Source of the DNA: Pontibacter sp. FD36
GTDB lineage: Bacteria; Bacteroidota; Bacteroidia; Cytophagales; Hymenobacteraceae
Assembly (NCBI RefSeq): GCF_015686655.1
Contig: NZ_JADPMP010000005.1
Coordinates: 1 to 64,000 of the forward strand
Direction of reading: 5' to 3'
DNA: 64,000 nucleotides
Below the pieces are notes generated by a model that was not told the origin of the DNA, searched no databases, and worked only from the letters and a program-made list of their open reading frames with translations. A program made the position numbers and the translations under genes. Below, piece by piece: positions 1 to 8,423 of this stretch (positions within the stretch are counted from its first letter, which is position 1; the number at the start of each line of letters is the position of its first letter).

Positions 1-560
1 TTTTTTAATTTGCTATACCTTGTCGAACCACCCCTTCCCCTCCCGAGAGGGGATTGTTGCCGCTACCAATTCACGGGTATAAGCTTTGTAGCCCAGACCA
101 CATGAACCATTGGCAGGTATAGCAAGACTAACTTGCACGCTCACAATGAAACAAGCAGCAGTGCCAAGTGCACTTAAATGACTATCCACTGTTCGAGCGT
201 TCAGCGAGTTTGGATAGTCTTGATTTTTTTGCTTACTTTTTTCATCAAGGAAAAAAGTGAGTGCCCGCCGCACAGGCGAAAAGGTGCCCGGCTGGCTAAG
301 CCATGCTATGAAACAAAACCTCTATATCCTAAAACACAATTGCTATACCTGCGCAAGCAATTGCTATACCTAGGCCAAAGGCCCTTCTATAATAGACACA
401 AGCGAAGACACTCACGCCATACCCACGCTAGCCATTACATTCTCCAGCTATACCCTTACGAATCCTAATCGTAACCGCTTGCAAAGTTAATGGTTTTTGC
501 ATCAGGATTTTCGGGATTTCTCACGCACTATTGTCAAAACAAGATAGAGGCAATGTTACA
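1..560. other. Gene-free region with four AGGTATAGC-type motifs
   Basis: I find no credible coding region here. The two open frames present have no family character, no clear ribosome site, and run over low-quality repeats. Exact copies of GCTATACCT/AGGTATAGC lie near 12, 115, 342 and 363, with looser copies near 75 and 447. The copies at 342 and 363 share a longer context (CAATTGCTATACCT). The stretch may be the decayed end of an upstream locus outside the window. Confidence 0.6.
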
Positions 561-594
561 AAAAAGTCCTTCCCTGAAAACCAGAGAAGGACTT
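561..594 (-). terminator. Intrinsic terminator of the truA-PLP lyase operon
   Basis: The arms AAGTCCTTC (564-572) and GAAGGACTT (586-594) pair perfectly. Read on the minus strand, the hairpin is followed by a T run (A run at 561-565 on the plus strand). It lies just beyond the stop codon of the gene ending at 617. Confidence 0.85.
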
Positions 595-616
595 AAATAA
601 AAGTTATAACTGATAC

Positions 617-1924
617 CTATACCTCCGCTTCCACAGGTATAGCTACTTTCTCCAGCGCCTGCGCAATATCGGAGATGATATCTTCCGGATGCTCCACACC
701 TACTGAAATGCGAATCATACCTTCGCCTATACCCATCACGGCGCGGTCGGCCAGGCAAATGTCAGAGTGCGTCATAGAAGCCGGGTGCTCGGCCAGCGAC
801 TCGGTGCCACCCAGACTTACCGCCAGCTTGATCAGCTTCAGGTTATTAAGGAACGTGAAGGCTTCTTTTTCACCGCCTTTGATATCGAAGGAAATCATAG
901 AGCCCGCCGCTTTGCATTGCTTGTCATAGATCGCCTGTTGCTGCGGGTTGTCCTGCAGGTAGCCCAGGAAGTAAATCTTATCCACTTTCGGATGCTCTTG
1001 CAGGTATGCCGCTACTACTTCGGCGCCACGAGCCTGGCATTCCATGCGTATTTTCAATGTCTCTAAGCTGCGCATCAGCATCCAGCCAGTCCACGGACTC
1101 GCCATGGATCCCATGAAGGTACGCATGCCTTTTACTTGCTTCATCAGGTCAGCTGGACCGGCGCAGGCACCTGCAATCAGGTCGGAGTGACCGCCGATGT
1201 ATTTGGTCGCAGAGTATAAAACCAGGTCAGCACCATGCTTAAGTGGGTGCGAGAACACCGGGCCCAGGAAGGTATTGTCCACGGCTACGACTACCTTTTT
1301 GTCGGCAGTTGAGTGCTTCTTGGCCATGGCAGAACATGCCTCAATGTCTACCAGGTGGTTAGTCGGGTTAGCTGGAGTTTCGATGTAAACCATCGCTAGT
1401 TTGTCAGCCATACCTGATTCTTCGAGCATTTGCTCTACTTCCTCGATTGGGGTATTGGCACGGAAGCCCATGCTCTTCACGCCAAACTTCGGCAGGATGT
1501 TTTTGATATAGTAGTCTGAGCCTCCGTAGATGGGCTCGCTGTGCAGAATCAGGTCGCCCGGCTTGAGTAGAGCCAAAAGTGTGGTGCTGATAGCGGCCAT
1601 ACCGCTGGCAAACACAGCTGCTTCTTCAGCGCCGTCCCAGAAGCGGAGGCGGTTCTCGAGGATTTCGAGGTCGGGGTTGTTCAGGCGGCTGTAGATGAGG
1701 CCCAGCTGCTCTTCCGCGTGCTTCTCACGCAGGCCGTACGCTAGTTCAAAAAAAGCCTTGCCCTCTTCTGCGTTTTTGAAAACGAAGGTAGAGGTTTGGT
1801 AAATAGGCGCCTTCACGGCCATTTCTGACCACTCCGGGTTGTACCCGTAGCTCATCATTAAGCTTTCAGGGCGAAGGTGCTTGCCGTTTAGATGGGGACC
1901 GTTCTGGTCTTCTGGTAATTGCAT
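617..1924 (-). CDS. Cys/Met-metabolism PLP-dependent enzyme (cystathionine gamma-synthase / methionine gamma-lyase type)
   Basis: This is a fold-type I PLP enzyme of trans-sulfuration or methionine degradation, 435 residues long. The PLP lysine sits in SATKYIGGH (K241), the cofactor-binding aspartate in VDNTFL (D216), and the family C-terminal signature SLGGTESLAEHPASMTHS is present. At 435 residues it is longer than classical MetB/MegL (about 390), with an extended N terminus and an insert typical of a Bacteroidota subgroup. The reading frame stays open upstream through truA, but the ATG at 1924 is chosen because it lies one base after the truA stop (TAG-C-ATG), which indicates translational coupling. 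Sequence alone does not decide between gamma-synthase, gamma-lyase and methionine gamma-lyase. Confidence 0.85.
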   Translation of the reverse strand: MQLPEDQNGPHLNGKHLRPESLMMSYGYNPEWSEMAVKAPIYQTSTFVFKNAEEGKAFFELAYGLREKHAEEQLGLIYSRLNNPDLEILENRLRFWDGAEEAAVFASGMAAISTTLLALLKPGDLILHSEPIYGGSDYYIKNILPKFGVKSMGFRANTPIEEVEQMLEESGMADKLAMVYIETPANPTNHLVDIEACSAMAKKHSTADKKVVVAVDNTFLGPVFSHPLKHGADLVLYSATKYIGGHSDLIAGACAGPADLMKQVKGMRTFMGSMASPWTGWMLMRSLETLKIRMECQARGAEVVAAYLQEHPKVDKIYFLGYLQDNPQQQAIYDKQCKAAGSMISFDIKGGEKEAFTFLNNLKLIKLAVSLGGTESLAEHPASMTHSDICLADRAVMGIGEGMIRISVGVEHPEDIISDIAQALEKVAIPVEAEV

Positions 1925-1925
1925 G

Positions 1926-2693
1926 CTATAAAGGGTTTGTTTTGGGTGATGTCTTGAATATATGCTCCGGATACGCCACCTTGGCCAGGTATAGCCCCTC
2001 GGAAGGAGCCGCTCCACTCGCATTGCTGCGGTCCTGACTGGCGATAATCCGCTCAAAATCCGCCACAGAAAGCTTGCCGCGACCTACATCCAGTAAGGTT
2101 CCTACCACCAGTCGCACCATACCTCTCAGGAAGCGGTTTGCCCGGATCGTGAACATCAGCTCGTCGCCTTGCTGTTGCCACGCAGCTTCGTAGATGTTGC
2201 AGCGGTAGTGCTTGGTATCGCCTTTCACTTTGCTAAAGGTCGTAAAATCCTCGTAACGAAGCAAAACCACGGCCGCCTCATTCATCTTCTCCACATCCAC
2301 GGAACGCGGCAGGTAAGTGGCGTAGTATCTTTTGAAAGGGTCTTTGGCTAAGGTGATGTGGTAGTGGTAGGTGCGCTCAAAGGCATCGAAGCGGGCGTGG
2401 GCCTCGCCGGTGACCAGGTATAAGCTCTTTGCTACGATGTCGTCGGGTAAGAGGCGGTTGAAGCGGTAGACCATGTGCTCTAAGTCCAGTTCCTGCTCCA
2501 CGTCAAAATGCACGAACTGCTGACTCGCGTGCACCCCCGTATCGGTGCGGCCGCTGCCTGTCGTGCTGATAGGCTGCCGCAGCACTTTGCTCAGACAATC
2601 TTCGAGCACTTCCTGTACGGAGAGTGCGTTGGGCTGTATTTGCCAGCCATGAAAACGGGTGCCGTCGTAAGCGATTTCCAGAAAGTAGCGCAT
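1926..2693 (-). CDS. truA: tRNA pseudouridine(38-40) synthase TruA
   Basis: TruA converts uridines 38-40 in tRNA anticodon arms to pseudouridine. The protein is 255 residues, normal for the family. It begins MRYFLEIAYDGTRFHGWQ and carries the catalytic aspartate motif GRTDTGVHA, then the family sequence RANRFLRGMVRLVVGTLLDVG. The frame extends upstream to a TTG at 2747, but the ATG at 2693 matches the family N terminus. The gene is the first of a two-gene unit with the PLP enzyme. A strong terminator of the preceding gene ends only about a dozen bases before this ATG. Confidence 0.95.
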   Translation of the reverse strand: MRYFLEIAYDGTRFHGWQIQPNALSVQEVLEDCLSKVLRQPISTTGSGRTDTGVHASQQFVHFDVEQELDLEHMVYRFNRLLPDDIVAKSLYLVTGEAHARFDAFERTYHYHITLAKDPFKRYYATYLPRSVDVEKMNEAAVVLLRYEDFTTFSKVKGDTKHYRCNIYEAAWQQQGDELMFTIRANRFLRGMVRLVVGTLLDVGRGKLSVADFERIIASQDRSNASGAAPSEGLYLAKVAYPEHIFKTSPKTNPL

Positions 2694-2704
2694 GAAACAA
2701 AGGT

Positions 2705-2744
2705 AAAAAAATAAACCCGCAAGCACTGTAGTACTTGCGGGTTT
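2705..2744 (-). terminator. Intrinsic terminator of the GAF gene, abutting truA
   Basis: An 11-bp perfect stem (AAACCCGCAAG 2713-2723 with CTTGCGGGTTT 2734-2744) is followed on the minus strand by a T-rich tract. The tract ends about 11 bases before the truA start codon, so truA must be initiated inside or below this element, or be transcribed by read-through. Confidence 0.9.
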
Positions 2745-2761
2745 CAATAGGTAACTCTTAG

Positions 2762-3307
2762 CTAGTCTTTCGCTGTAGCTTCTACCTGCGCGTTACGTTT
2801 CAGGTAGCGCAGTTCTATTTCGTCCATCACAATGGAGGCCAGTTGGCCAAGCACTTTCTGGTCGGCTTCCGAAAACTCGCGCGACTGCTTGTCTACGATG
2901 CAAAGCGTACCCAGATTATGCCCGTCGGATGTCCTTAGCGGAGCACCGGCATAAAAGCGAAGGCCGAAGTTTCCCGTCACCAATGGGTTTGCGAGTAAAC
3001 AAGGCTCGTTTACGGCATCTGGAAATACAGTAGGACCATCATTCAGAATCGCAAGTGAACACAAGCTAACTCCCCGACTCACATTCTCCACATCTTCCAT
3101 ACCGACGTTGGCTTTAAACCATACACGCTCCGAATCAACCAAAGCAACCAGGGCGATGGGCACATTGAACATGCGGGCAGCCATAGCTGCAATGTGATTA
3201 AAAGCACCCTCGGGTGGCGTGTCCAATATTTCGTACTCCTGCAATTTCAGCAGTCTTTCCTCTTCGTTCTGAGGAATCAGGTTCACCCCAATGAAGGTGT
3301 TTTTCAT
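2762..3307 (-). CDS. GAF-domain protein
   Basis: This is a soluble protein of 181 residues made of a single GAF domain (roughly residues 25-170). Landmarks are the lead-in EERLLKLQEYEILDTPPE, the core MFNVPIALVALVDSERVWFKA, and the late segment APLRTSDGHNLGTLCIVD. Stand-alone GAF proteins with this 'LDTPPE' lead-in are common in bacteria and are usually cyclic-nucleotide or redox sensor modules; no output domain is attached here. The ATG at 3307 is preferred over an in-frame GTG at 3334. The ligand is unknown. It is transcribed alone and ends in the terminator at 2705-2744. Confidence 0.8.
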   Translation of the reverse strand: MKNTFIGVNLIPQNEEERLLKLQEYEILDTPPEGAFNHIAAMAARMFNVPIALVALVDSERVWFKANVGMEDVENVSRGVSLCSLAILNDGPTVFPDAVNEPCLLANPLVTGNFGLRFYAGAPLRTSDGHNLGTLCIVDKQSREFSEADQKVLGQLASIVMDEIELRYLKRNAQVEATAKD

Positions 3308-3480
3308 AATTTTCTCGTCAATGTCTATGCGCACGCAATGCGTAAGACTACAACCCTTCCAGATGCTTAACCGTTCCAGCTGCTTTGCTTAATATGGAGG
3401 CTATCGGCCTACACAATTTTTGATTTGCTATACCTTACTAACCACCAATAGATTAGCAAGGCTATTGGGAATATTATTCT

Positions 3481-4680
3481 TTAAAGCTTTTCGTAAATAA
3501 TAGCCGCGCCTTGCCCTACACCTACACACATCGTAGCCAGACCGTAGCGCACATTGTCGCGGCGCTGCATTTCGTGCAACAAGGTAGCCGAGATACGGGT
3601 GCCACTGGCTCCAAGCGGGTGACCAATAGCGATTGAGCCGCCGTTTACGTTCACGATGCCCGGATTGATGCCGAGCTCCTGCACGCAAGGTATAGCCTGT
3701 GCCGCAAAAGCCTCATTTATCTCGGCTAAGCCGATATCGTTGATGGTAAGTCCGGCTCTTTTCAGCGCTTTTTGAGTAGCGGGCACAGGTCCCATGCCCA
3801 TATAAGCGGGTTCCACGCCTGCCACTGCCGCTGACACAATGCGGGCCATTGGCTTCAGGTTGAAACGCTTCACAATTTCCTCACTCACGACCAGCGAAGC
3901 AGCCGCACCGTCGTTTATGCCTGAGGCATTGCCCGCCGTTACGGTACCGCCTTTTTTGAAAGCTGCGCCCAGTGTGCCTAATTTCTCCACGGAAGAAAGA
4001 CGCGGGTGCTCGTCGGTGTCGAAGATAATCGGATCGCCTTTGCGTTGCGGAACAGGTATGGGAATGATTTCGTCCTTAAACTTGCCGGTCTCCGCTGCAG
4101 CTTTATACTTGAGCTGCGAGCTGTGGGCAAACTCGTCCTGCGCTTCACGTGAAACACCATAACGCTCGGCCACATTCTCGGCCGTTTCGCCCATGCTGTA
4201 AGGGTAGTGCAGCGATGATAGTTGGTTGTTCACAAAGCGCCAGCCAATAGTCGTGTCATAGATTTCAGGCGTACGGGCGAAGGCAGTCTCAGCTTTGGCC
4301 ATCACAAAAGGGGCACGCGTCATGCTCTCCACGCCACCGGCCAGGTATACATCGCCGTCGCCGCAGGTAATGGCGCGGCCCGCGTCGATGATGGACTGCA
4401 ACCCTGAAGCGCAAAGGCGGTTCACAGTCACGCCGCCAATCTCAGCCGGAAGGCCTGCTAACAGAAGCGCCATGCGGGCCACGTTGCGATTGTCTTCGCC
4501 GGCCTGGTTAGCTGCGCCCATCACCACGTCCTCAATCAGGCTCGGGTCCACCTGCGGATTGCGGGCCATTAACTCCTTCAGAATAAAGGCAGCCATGTCA
4601 TCGGGACGCACGCTGCTGAGTGCTCCGGTAAACTTGCCAACGGGTGTTCTGACTATATCAATTATATAAGCTGTGCTCAT
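3481..4680 (-). CDS. Thiolase (acetyl-CoA C-acyltransferase; 3-oxoadipyl-CoA thiolase-like)
   Basis: Thiolases condense or cleave acyl-CoA chains using two cysteines and a histidine. All are present: the nucleophile in VNRLCASG (C90), the histidine in GHPLGASG (H354) and the second cysteine in TMCVGVGQG (C385). The length of 399 residues is typical. The segment ANQAGEDNRNVARMALLLAG is characteristic of PcaF/PaaJ-type 3-oxoadipyl-CoA thiolases, but no other aromatic-degradation gene is nearby, so a general beta-oxidation role (FadA-like) is equally possible. ATG at 4680 is used rather than the TTG one codon upstream. It is divergent from the DUF4293 gene. Confidence 0.88.
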   Translation of the reverse strand: MSTAYIIDIVRTPVGKFTGALSSVRPDDMAAFILKELMARNPQVDPSLIEDVVMGAANQAGEDNRNVARMALLLAGLPAEIGGVTVNRLCASGLQSIIDAGRAITCGDGDVYLAGGVESMTRAPFVMAKAETAFARTPEIYDTTIGWRFVNNQLSSLHYPYSMGETAENVAERYGVSREAQDEFAHSSQLKYKAAAETGKFKDEIIPIPVPQRKGDPIIFDTDEHPRLSSVEKLGTLGAAFKKGGTVTAGNASGINDGAAASLVVSEEIVKRFNLKPMARIVSAAVAGVEPAYMGMGPVPATQKALKRAGLTINDIGLAEINEAFAAQAIPCVQELGINPGIVNVNGGSIAIGHPLGASGTRISATLLHEMQRRDNVRYGLATMCVGVGQGAAIIYEKL

Positions 4681-4685
4681 CAATT

Positions 4686-4714
4686 TTTGTTTTACAGGTC
4701 TTTGTCTAATTTTG
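4686..4714 (+). promoter_or_regulatory. Candidate Bacteroidota-type promoter for the DUF4293 gene
   Basis: TTTG at 4686-4689, 17 bases, then TAATTTTG at 4707-4714, matching the -33/-7 pattern of Bacteroidota sigma-ABfr promoters. The downstream ATG is at 4745. The spacing is slightly short. Confidence 0.5.
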
Positions 4715-4744
4715 CATCTCTTTGCAAGTTAAATTAACCCCTTT

Positions 4745-5242
4745 ATGATACAAAGAATTCAAACCGTATTTCTGGCGCTCATCGTGATTGCCATGATCTC
4801 TTTGCTGTTTTTGCCGCTCTGGTCTAAAGTAGATGCCGTATCTGGCGAAGAAGTAGTATTGACCGCCTGGAACCTGTTTTTCCAGTCAGTGAACGAGCAA
4901 GGTGAAGCCGTGCAAGCCGGTGCACAGACTGGCACGAGCACAATTGCTATTGGTATATTGGCCATCGTGGCGGCAGGTGTAGCGCTTTATGAGATCTTCC
5001 AGTACAAGAGCCGCATCACCCAGATGAAGTTCGGCCTGATCAACACGCTGGTGCTGGTAGCGCTGTTTGGCACGTCATTTTACTATGCCAACTACGTAGG
5101 CAACGTTATGGTTTCTGGTAACGAAGGTAACTACGAAGCTGGTTTCTACATGCCGGTGCTGGCGCTGCTCCTCAATGCCCTGGCCAACCGCTTTATTAAA
5201 AAAGACGAAGACCTGGTTCGCTCCGTAGACAGATTACGCTAA
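4745..5242 (+). CDS. DUF4293 family inner-membrane protein
   Basis: A 165-residue integral membrane protein of the Bacteroidota-specific DUF4293 family, recognised from its opening MIQRIQTVFLALIVIAMISL and four hydrophobic segments (about residues 5-27, 63-83, 95-117 and 128-147). The C terminus is charged and cytoplasmic (KKDEDLVRSVDRLR). The function is unknown. It is a single-gene unit: a promoter-like element lies upstream and a strong terminator starts 17 bases after the stop. Confidence 0.85.
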   Translation: MIQRIQTVFLALIVIAMISLLFLPLWSKVDAVSGEEVVLTAWNLFFQSVNEQGEAVQAGAQTGTSTIAIGILAIVAAGVALYEIFQYKSRITQMKFGLINTLVLVALFGTSFYYANYVGNVMVSGNEGNYEAGFYMPVLALLLNALANRFIKKDEDLVRSVDRLR

Positions 5243-5258
5243 GGTATAGCAAGCTCTA

Positions 5259-5300
5259 ACAGAAAAGGCTTCTCCTGATCGGAGAAGCCTTTTCTGTTTT
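5259..5300 (+). terminator. Intrinsic terminator after the DUF4293 gene
   Basis: A 17-bp perfect stem (5259-5275 with 5281-5297) with a five-base loop, followed by a T run at 5297-5301. Confidence 0.93.
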
Positions 5301-5329
5301 TAGGTTAAGAATGAAGTAGTAACACCCGT

Positions 5330-5414
5330 TGTCATTTCGAACGCTAGTGAGAAATCTGGAATAGTCTGGGAACCATTACATAACTCAGATTTCTCACTAG
5401 CGTTCGAAATGACA
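5330..5414. repeat. Long intergenic palindrome, 29-bp perfect arms
   Basis: Arms at 5330-5358 and 5386-5414 are perfect inverted copies separated by 27 bases. The arm core is TCATTTCGAACGCTAG followed by TGAGAAATC. A related single arm sits at 42440-42464, so this is a dispersed repeat family rather than a one-off terminator. Similar TCATTTCGA...GAGAAATC palindromes are familiar to me from intergenic regions of other Bacteroidota (from memory, not checked). Confidence 0.9.
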
Positions 5415-5444
5415 GGGGAGTATATACCCAAAGCTAATCCTTTA

Positions 5445-6803
5445 CTAGGCCGCTGCTTTCTTCGCAACAGGCACAGTGCCACGCTTCGACTTCTTGCGCA
5501 GCTTGTTGATCCAGATGATCGTGCCGGTTACAGGCAAACTGGTAGCAACCAGGCAGGCGATGAAGTAGAGGATCTTCGAGAAGGTGCCGTATACGTTGCC
5601 TACGTGCAGTGGCTTGATAGACGATGTGATCTTTTCGTTGAAAGCCTTGTCTGCGAATATATCAGCCTTGAGCACTTCACCGTTAAACTGGTCAAGCTGC
5701 AATCTGTCTGATGCCGCCGGTGCGAAGAAACCTACTTTATTCTTGCTAACTGAAACTGTAGCGGCTGAGTCAGTCGAAAACGAAATGCGGTAGTCACCTT
5801 CGTAAGGCAGCACCTGATCGGCCGACTTTATGTAATCCGTAATCGTCAGGGTAGCAGCCTGCGACAGGTCAGTTGGCACTTTTGAGAAGAGTGGCTCCTC
5901 TTTGCGGTCTTTCGGCTGCTCTACACCTAATACTTTGAAGAAGCCCTCCTTGTACCACTCAAATGACCAGGTAAGGCCTGTGAGCGACATGATCAACAGC
6001 AGGAAAGACGAGTAGAAACCAAGCGAGTTGTGCAGGTCGTGGTTGATGCGCTTCCAGTTGCCGCTCCACTTGATCTTAAGTCCCTGTCTCCAGTTCTTCA
6101 CTTTCTGTGGGAACCAGATCACCAGACCGCTGATGATGATCAGCGTGAAGATAACGGTTGCCCAGCCTACGATCGGACGACCAACTTCTGTGTCGAGTAG
6201 CAACCAGCGGTGCAGGCGGAACATCGACATGAAAAACTCTGAGGCAGGACCGTCAGTTGTGCCCAGTACTGCGCCAGTATAAGGATTAACTAAGTAGTTG
6301 GTACCACGCCCGCCTCCGGGTCCACCCTTGCCTCCGGGTCCACCCTTGCCACCGGGTCCGCCGCCGGCAGGACCGCCTTTCGCTACAGCGCCTTCAGGGC
6401 CTTTTTTGCCTTCGGCAGCTTTATCGTTTTTGGCTTTATCGCCACCTTTTCCTTCACCACGACCTCTGCCTTCGCCTTCTTTCTTTTCCTCTTTCTTCAC
6501 ATTCAAGGTATAGCTACGGCTGGCATCGGCAGGTATGGAAATAGCGCTTACCTTCCCGCCTGTTTCGGCCGCCACTTTTGCAATGATCGCCTCAGCGGCC
6601 AGGGGCGTTGCGCCTTCCGCTGCCTGTACCGTAAACTTTTCGGGCTCCAGCATTTCCTGTATCTCTGTGCTGAAGGTATAGATCGTGCCGCTCAGGCAGA
6701 CTACAAATAGAATAATACCGCTCGCTATACCCATCCACAAGTGGAGGTCATTGAACAGCTTGCGCACCTTTTGCCAGGTCGATGGTTGTTGATTCTTTTT
6801 CAT
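5445..6803 (-). CDS. PepSY-associated transmembrane protein with Gly/Lys-rich insert
   Basis: An inner-membrane protein of the PepSY_TM family, 452 residues, with four membrane segments (about 24-44, 212-231, 260-281 and 405-428). Histidines typical of the family lie beside the helices (H21 in NDLHLWMG, H198 in FRLHRW, H255 and H258 in NHDLHNS); in ferric-reductase-like members such residues are thought to bind haem. Residues about 103-167 are a low-complexity Gly/Lys/Pro run with GGPGGK repeats, encoded partly by 18-base tandem repeats near 6313-6348. It follows susC-susD on the same strand, and this gene order with a PchR-like regulator suggests reductive release of iron from a siderophore. 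A terminator hairpin separates it from susD, so it may be expressed at a lower level. Confidence 0.85.
   Translation of the reverse strand: MKKNQQPSTWQKVRKLFNDLHLWMGIASGIILFVVCLSGTIYTFSTEIQEMLEPEKFTVQAAEGATPLAAEAIIAKVAAETGGKVSAISIPADASRSYTLNVKKEEKKEGEGRGRGEGKGGDKAKNDKAAEGKKGPEGAVAKGGPAGGGPGGKGGPGGKGGPGGGRGTNYLVNPYTGAVLGTTDGPASEFFMSMFRLHRWLLLDTEVGRPIVGWATVIFTLIIISGLVIWFPQKVKNWRQGLKIKWSGNWKRINHDLHNSLGFYSSFLLLIMSLTGLTWSFEWYKEGFFKVLGVEQPKDRKEEPLFSKVPTDLSQAATLTITDYIKSADQVLPYEGDYRISFSTDSAATVSVSKNKVGFFAPAASDRLQLDQFNGEVLKADIFADKAFNEKITSSIKPLHVGNVYGTFSKILYFIACLVATSLPVTGTIIWINKLRKKSKRGTVPVAKKAAA
6313..6362. repeat. Tandem 18-bp repeat inside the PepSY gene
   Basis: Two perfect copies of an 18-base unit (6313-6330 and 6331-6348) and a diverged partial third. 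Each encodes a GGPGGK-type step of the low-complexity loop, so copy number could vary in frame. Confidence 0.8.
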
Positions 6804-6818
6804 GATGAGAGTTTAGCT

Positions 6819-6850
6819 AAAAACCTCCTCCGCTTCTGGAGCGAAGGAGG
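6819..6850 (-). terminator. Intra-operon terminator between susD and the PepSY gene
   Basis: A hairpin of about 11 bp with one mismatch (6824-6834 with 6840-6850), followed on the minus strand by a T run (A run at 6819-6823). It lies between the susD stop at 6879 and the PepSY ATG at 6803. Confidence 0.75.
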
Positions 6851-6878
6851 GTAGGTACTAATTCTATTTTCAATCTAC

Positions 6879-8396
6879 TTACTTATTCCAAAACACTCTT
6901 GAGCGGAAAGGATCGATGGTGCCCTGCTTCGCTATTTCCTCACTGTTGGTGTATACCTCCGACTGGCGGTAGGTCAGTCTGCGCGGCCTGAAATCCGGGT
7001 CGGCCGACGGACTTTGCAACGACTGCGGAAGTTTGCTCAGGTAGTTCAGCCTTCTGTAGTCGTTCCAGGTTTCGATGCTGCTGATACTGTTCAGGGCCAG
7101 CCATTTCTGCTCCATGATGCGTTCTATTCTATCCGATGCCAAAGCAAAGTTAACAGATGGCTGCGCATTGTATACAGTAAATTCGGAGGCAGGCACATTC
7201 ATGTACTTAAAAGACTCTTTGATGGCTTCTTCATAAAGCATCTGCGCACCGGTCAGCCAGCCTCTCTCGGCCGCTTCGGCCTGCAGGAACAAGCTCTCAA
7301 AAGAAGATAGAAGCACAGATGGCTGCTGGCCGCTCTTCAGCAAACCCGCTGGCTGGTTTCCGTTTTCGTTTGGCCCCAGCAAAGCAGAGGTCTTCGCCAT
7401 GGTAAAGTCGGCACTGGTTGCGCCCAGCGGCACACCCACATAATCGCCTGCTACGCTGCGGTAGAGTTTAGGCAGACGTGGGTCGTTGCGCTCTTTGTAC
7501 TGCTGCACCAGGTAGGCTGTTGGGCGCAGGGTATTATAGCCTGTCGTAAGGGCTCCGGCCTGGTTTCTGTAGTAAACATCCCAGAAAGGGTTCTGCATAC
7601 CTGCCGTGATCTGGTAGCCGGGGTTCACCATAGCACTCTCGCCGGCACCCAGGAAGCCGCTTCCCTCCTGCCTGATCTTGGCCAACTCATCGTTGATATA
7701 ACCTTCTCTACCAGCCTCAGACTGACGCAACAGGGCTCGCAGCTTGATCGTATTGGCAAACTTTACCCAAAGTGTCAGGTTGCCTTTGAAGATAACATCG
7801 TCGGTTACCGGCTTTTTAGACAAAGCCGTTGCAGCTTTTATATCCTGTATACCTGCTGTGATCAGGTTGATGGCTCCATCATACACCGCCTGTCCGTCTT
7901 CGTACTTTGGCGTTACGTTGGTGCTGCCCTGCAGTGCTTCCGAGAATGGCACGTTGTTGTAGAGGTCCACGAGGCGCATAAAATGCCAGCCCTGCATGAT
8001 CTTCGCTATACCTACATACGCCAGGTCGCCAGTGGCAGCAGCACTGTTTTCGATGTCTTTGTAGTTCACCAGCGTGGTGTAGCTATCTTCCCAGATCGGG
8101 CGGCCGTCGCGGTCAAACGACATGGCTTCCACACCGTAAGTCTCCTCCAGCCTGAACAAAGAGGTATTGCTAGGTCCGTCAGTAGCTTTGGCCCAGTAGC
8201 CCACCCACACGGCACCCAATTGGTTTAAGGCACCTGTTTCGAGGTTCACTGTCTTTACAAGTGCGTTAGGTAATTTTTGCTCTACCGGCACATCGACCGG
8301 CGCATTAGGGTTCACGTTCGTATCCAGGAAGCTGTCGCAGGCGGTAAAGCTTGTACCTGCCAAGGCTATCAGGAGGAAGGATAATACTTTTTTCAT
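6879..8396 (-). CDS. SusD/RagB-family outer-membrane lipoprotein (SusD-like_2 type)
   Basis: A 505-residue surface lipoprotein that acts as the lid of the SusC-type pore encoded just upstream. A lipoprotein signal is visible (LAGTSFTAC, lipidated C20), followed by DSFLDTNVNPNAP, which is typical of SusD-like_2 members. The helical TPR-like body and the late FESLFLQAEAAERGW segment are also typical. It starts 27 bases after the susC stop. SusD-like_2 lipoproteins pair with SusC proteins for varied ligands, not only glycans, so the iron link here rests on context. Confidence 0.9.
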   Translation of the reverse strand: MKKVLSFLLIALAGTSFTACDSFLDTNVNPNAPVDVPVEQKLPNALVKTVNLETGALNQLGAVWVGYWAKATDGPSNTSLFRLEETYGVEAMSFDRDGRPIWEDSYTTLVNYKDIENSAAATGDLAYVGIAKIMQGWHFMRLVDLYNNVPFSEALQGSTNVTPKYEDGQAVYDGAINLITAGIQDIKAATALSKKPVTDDVIFKGNLTLWVKFANTIKLRALLRQSEAGREGYINDELAKIRQEGSGFLGAGESAMVNPGYQITAGMQNPFWDVYYRNQAGALTTGYNTLRPTAYLVQQYKERNDPRLPKLYRSVAGDYVGVPLGATSADFTMAKTSALLGPNENGNQPAGLLKSGQQPSVLLSSFESLFLQAEAAERGWLTGAQMLYEEAIKESFKYMNVPASEFTVYNAQPSVNFALASDRIERIMEQKWLALNSISSIETWNDYRRLNYLSKLPQSLQSPSADPDFRPRRLTYRQSEVYTNSEEIAKQGTIDPFRSRVFWNK

Positions 8397-8423
8397 ATCA
8401 CTAAGTATGAAGGATGATGTTAT

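Noticed and set aside
13..468. Two open frames (13-273 minus, 178-468 plus) in the left-edge region
   Set aside because: No family character, overlapping antisense frames, no ribosome site, and composition dominated by repeats.
1925..2056. Longer N terminus for the PLP lyase reaching into truA
   Set aside because: The extension is a frame shadow of truA; the ATG at 1924 directly after the truA stop gives the natural protein.
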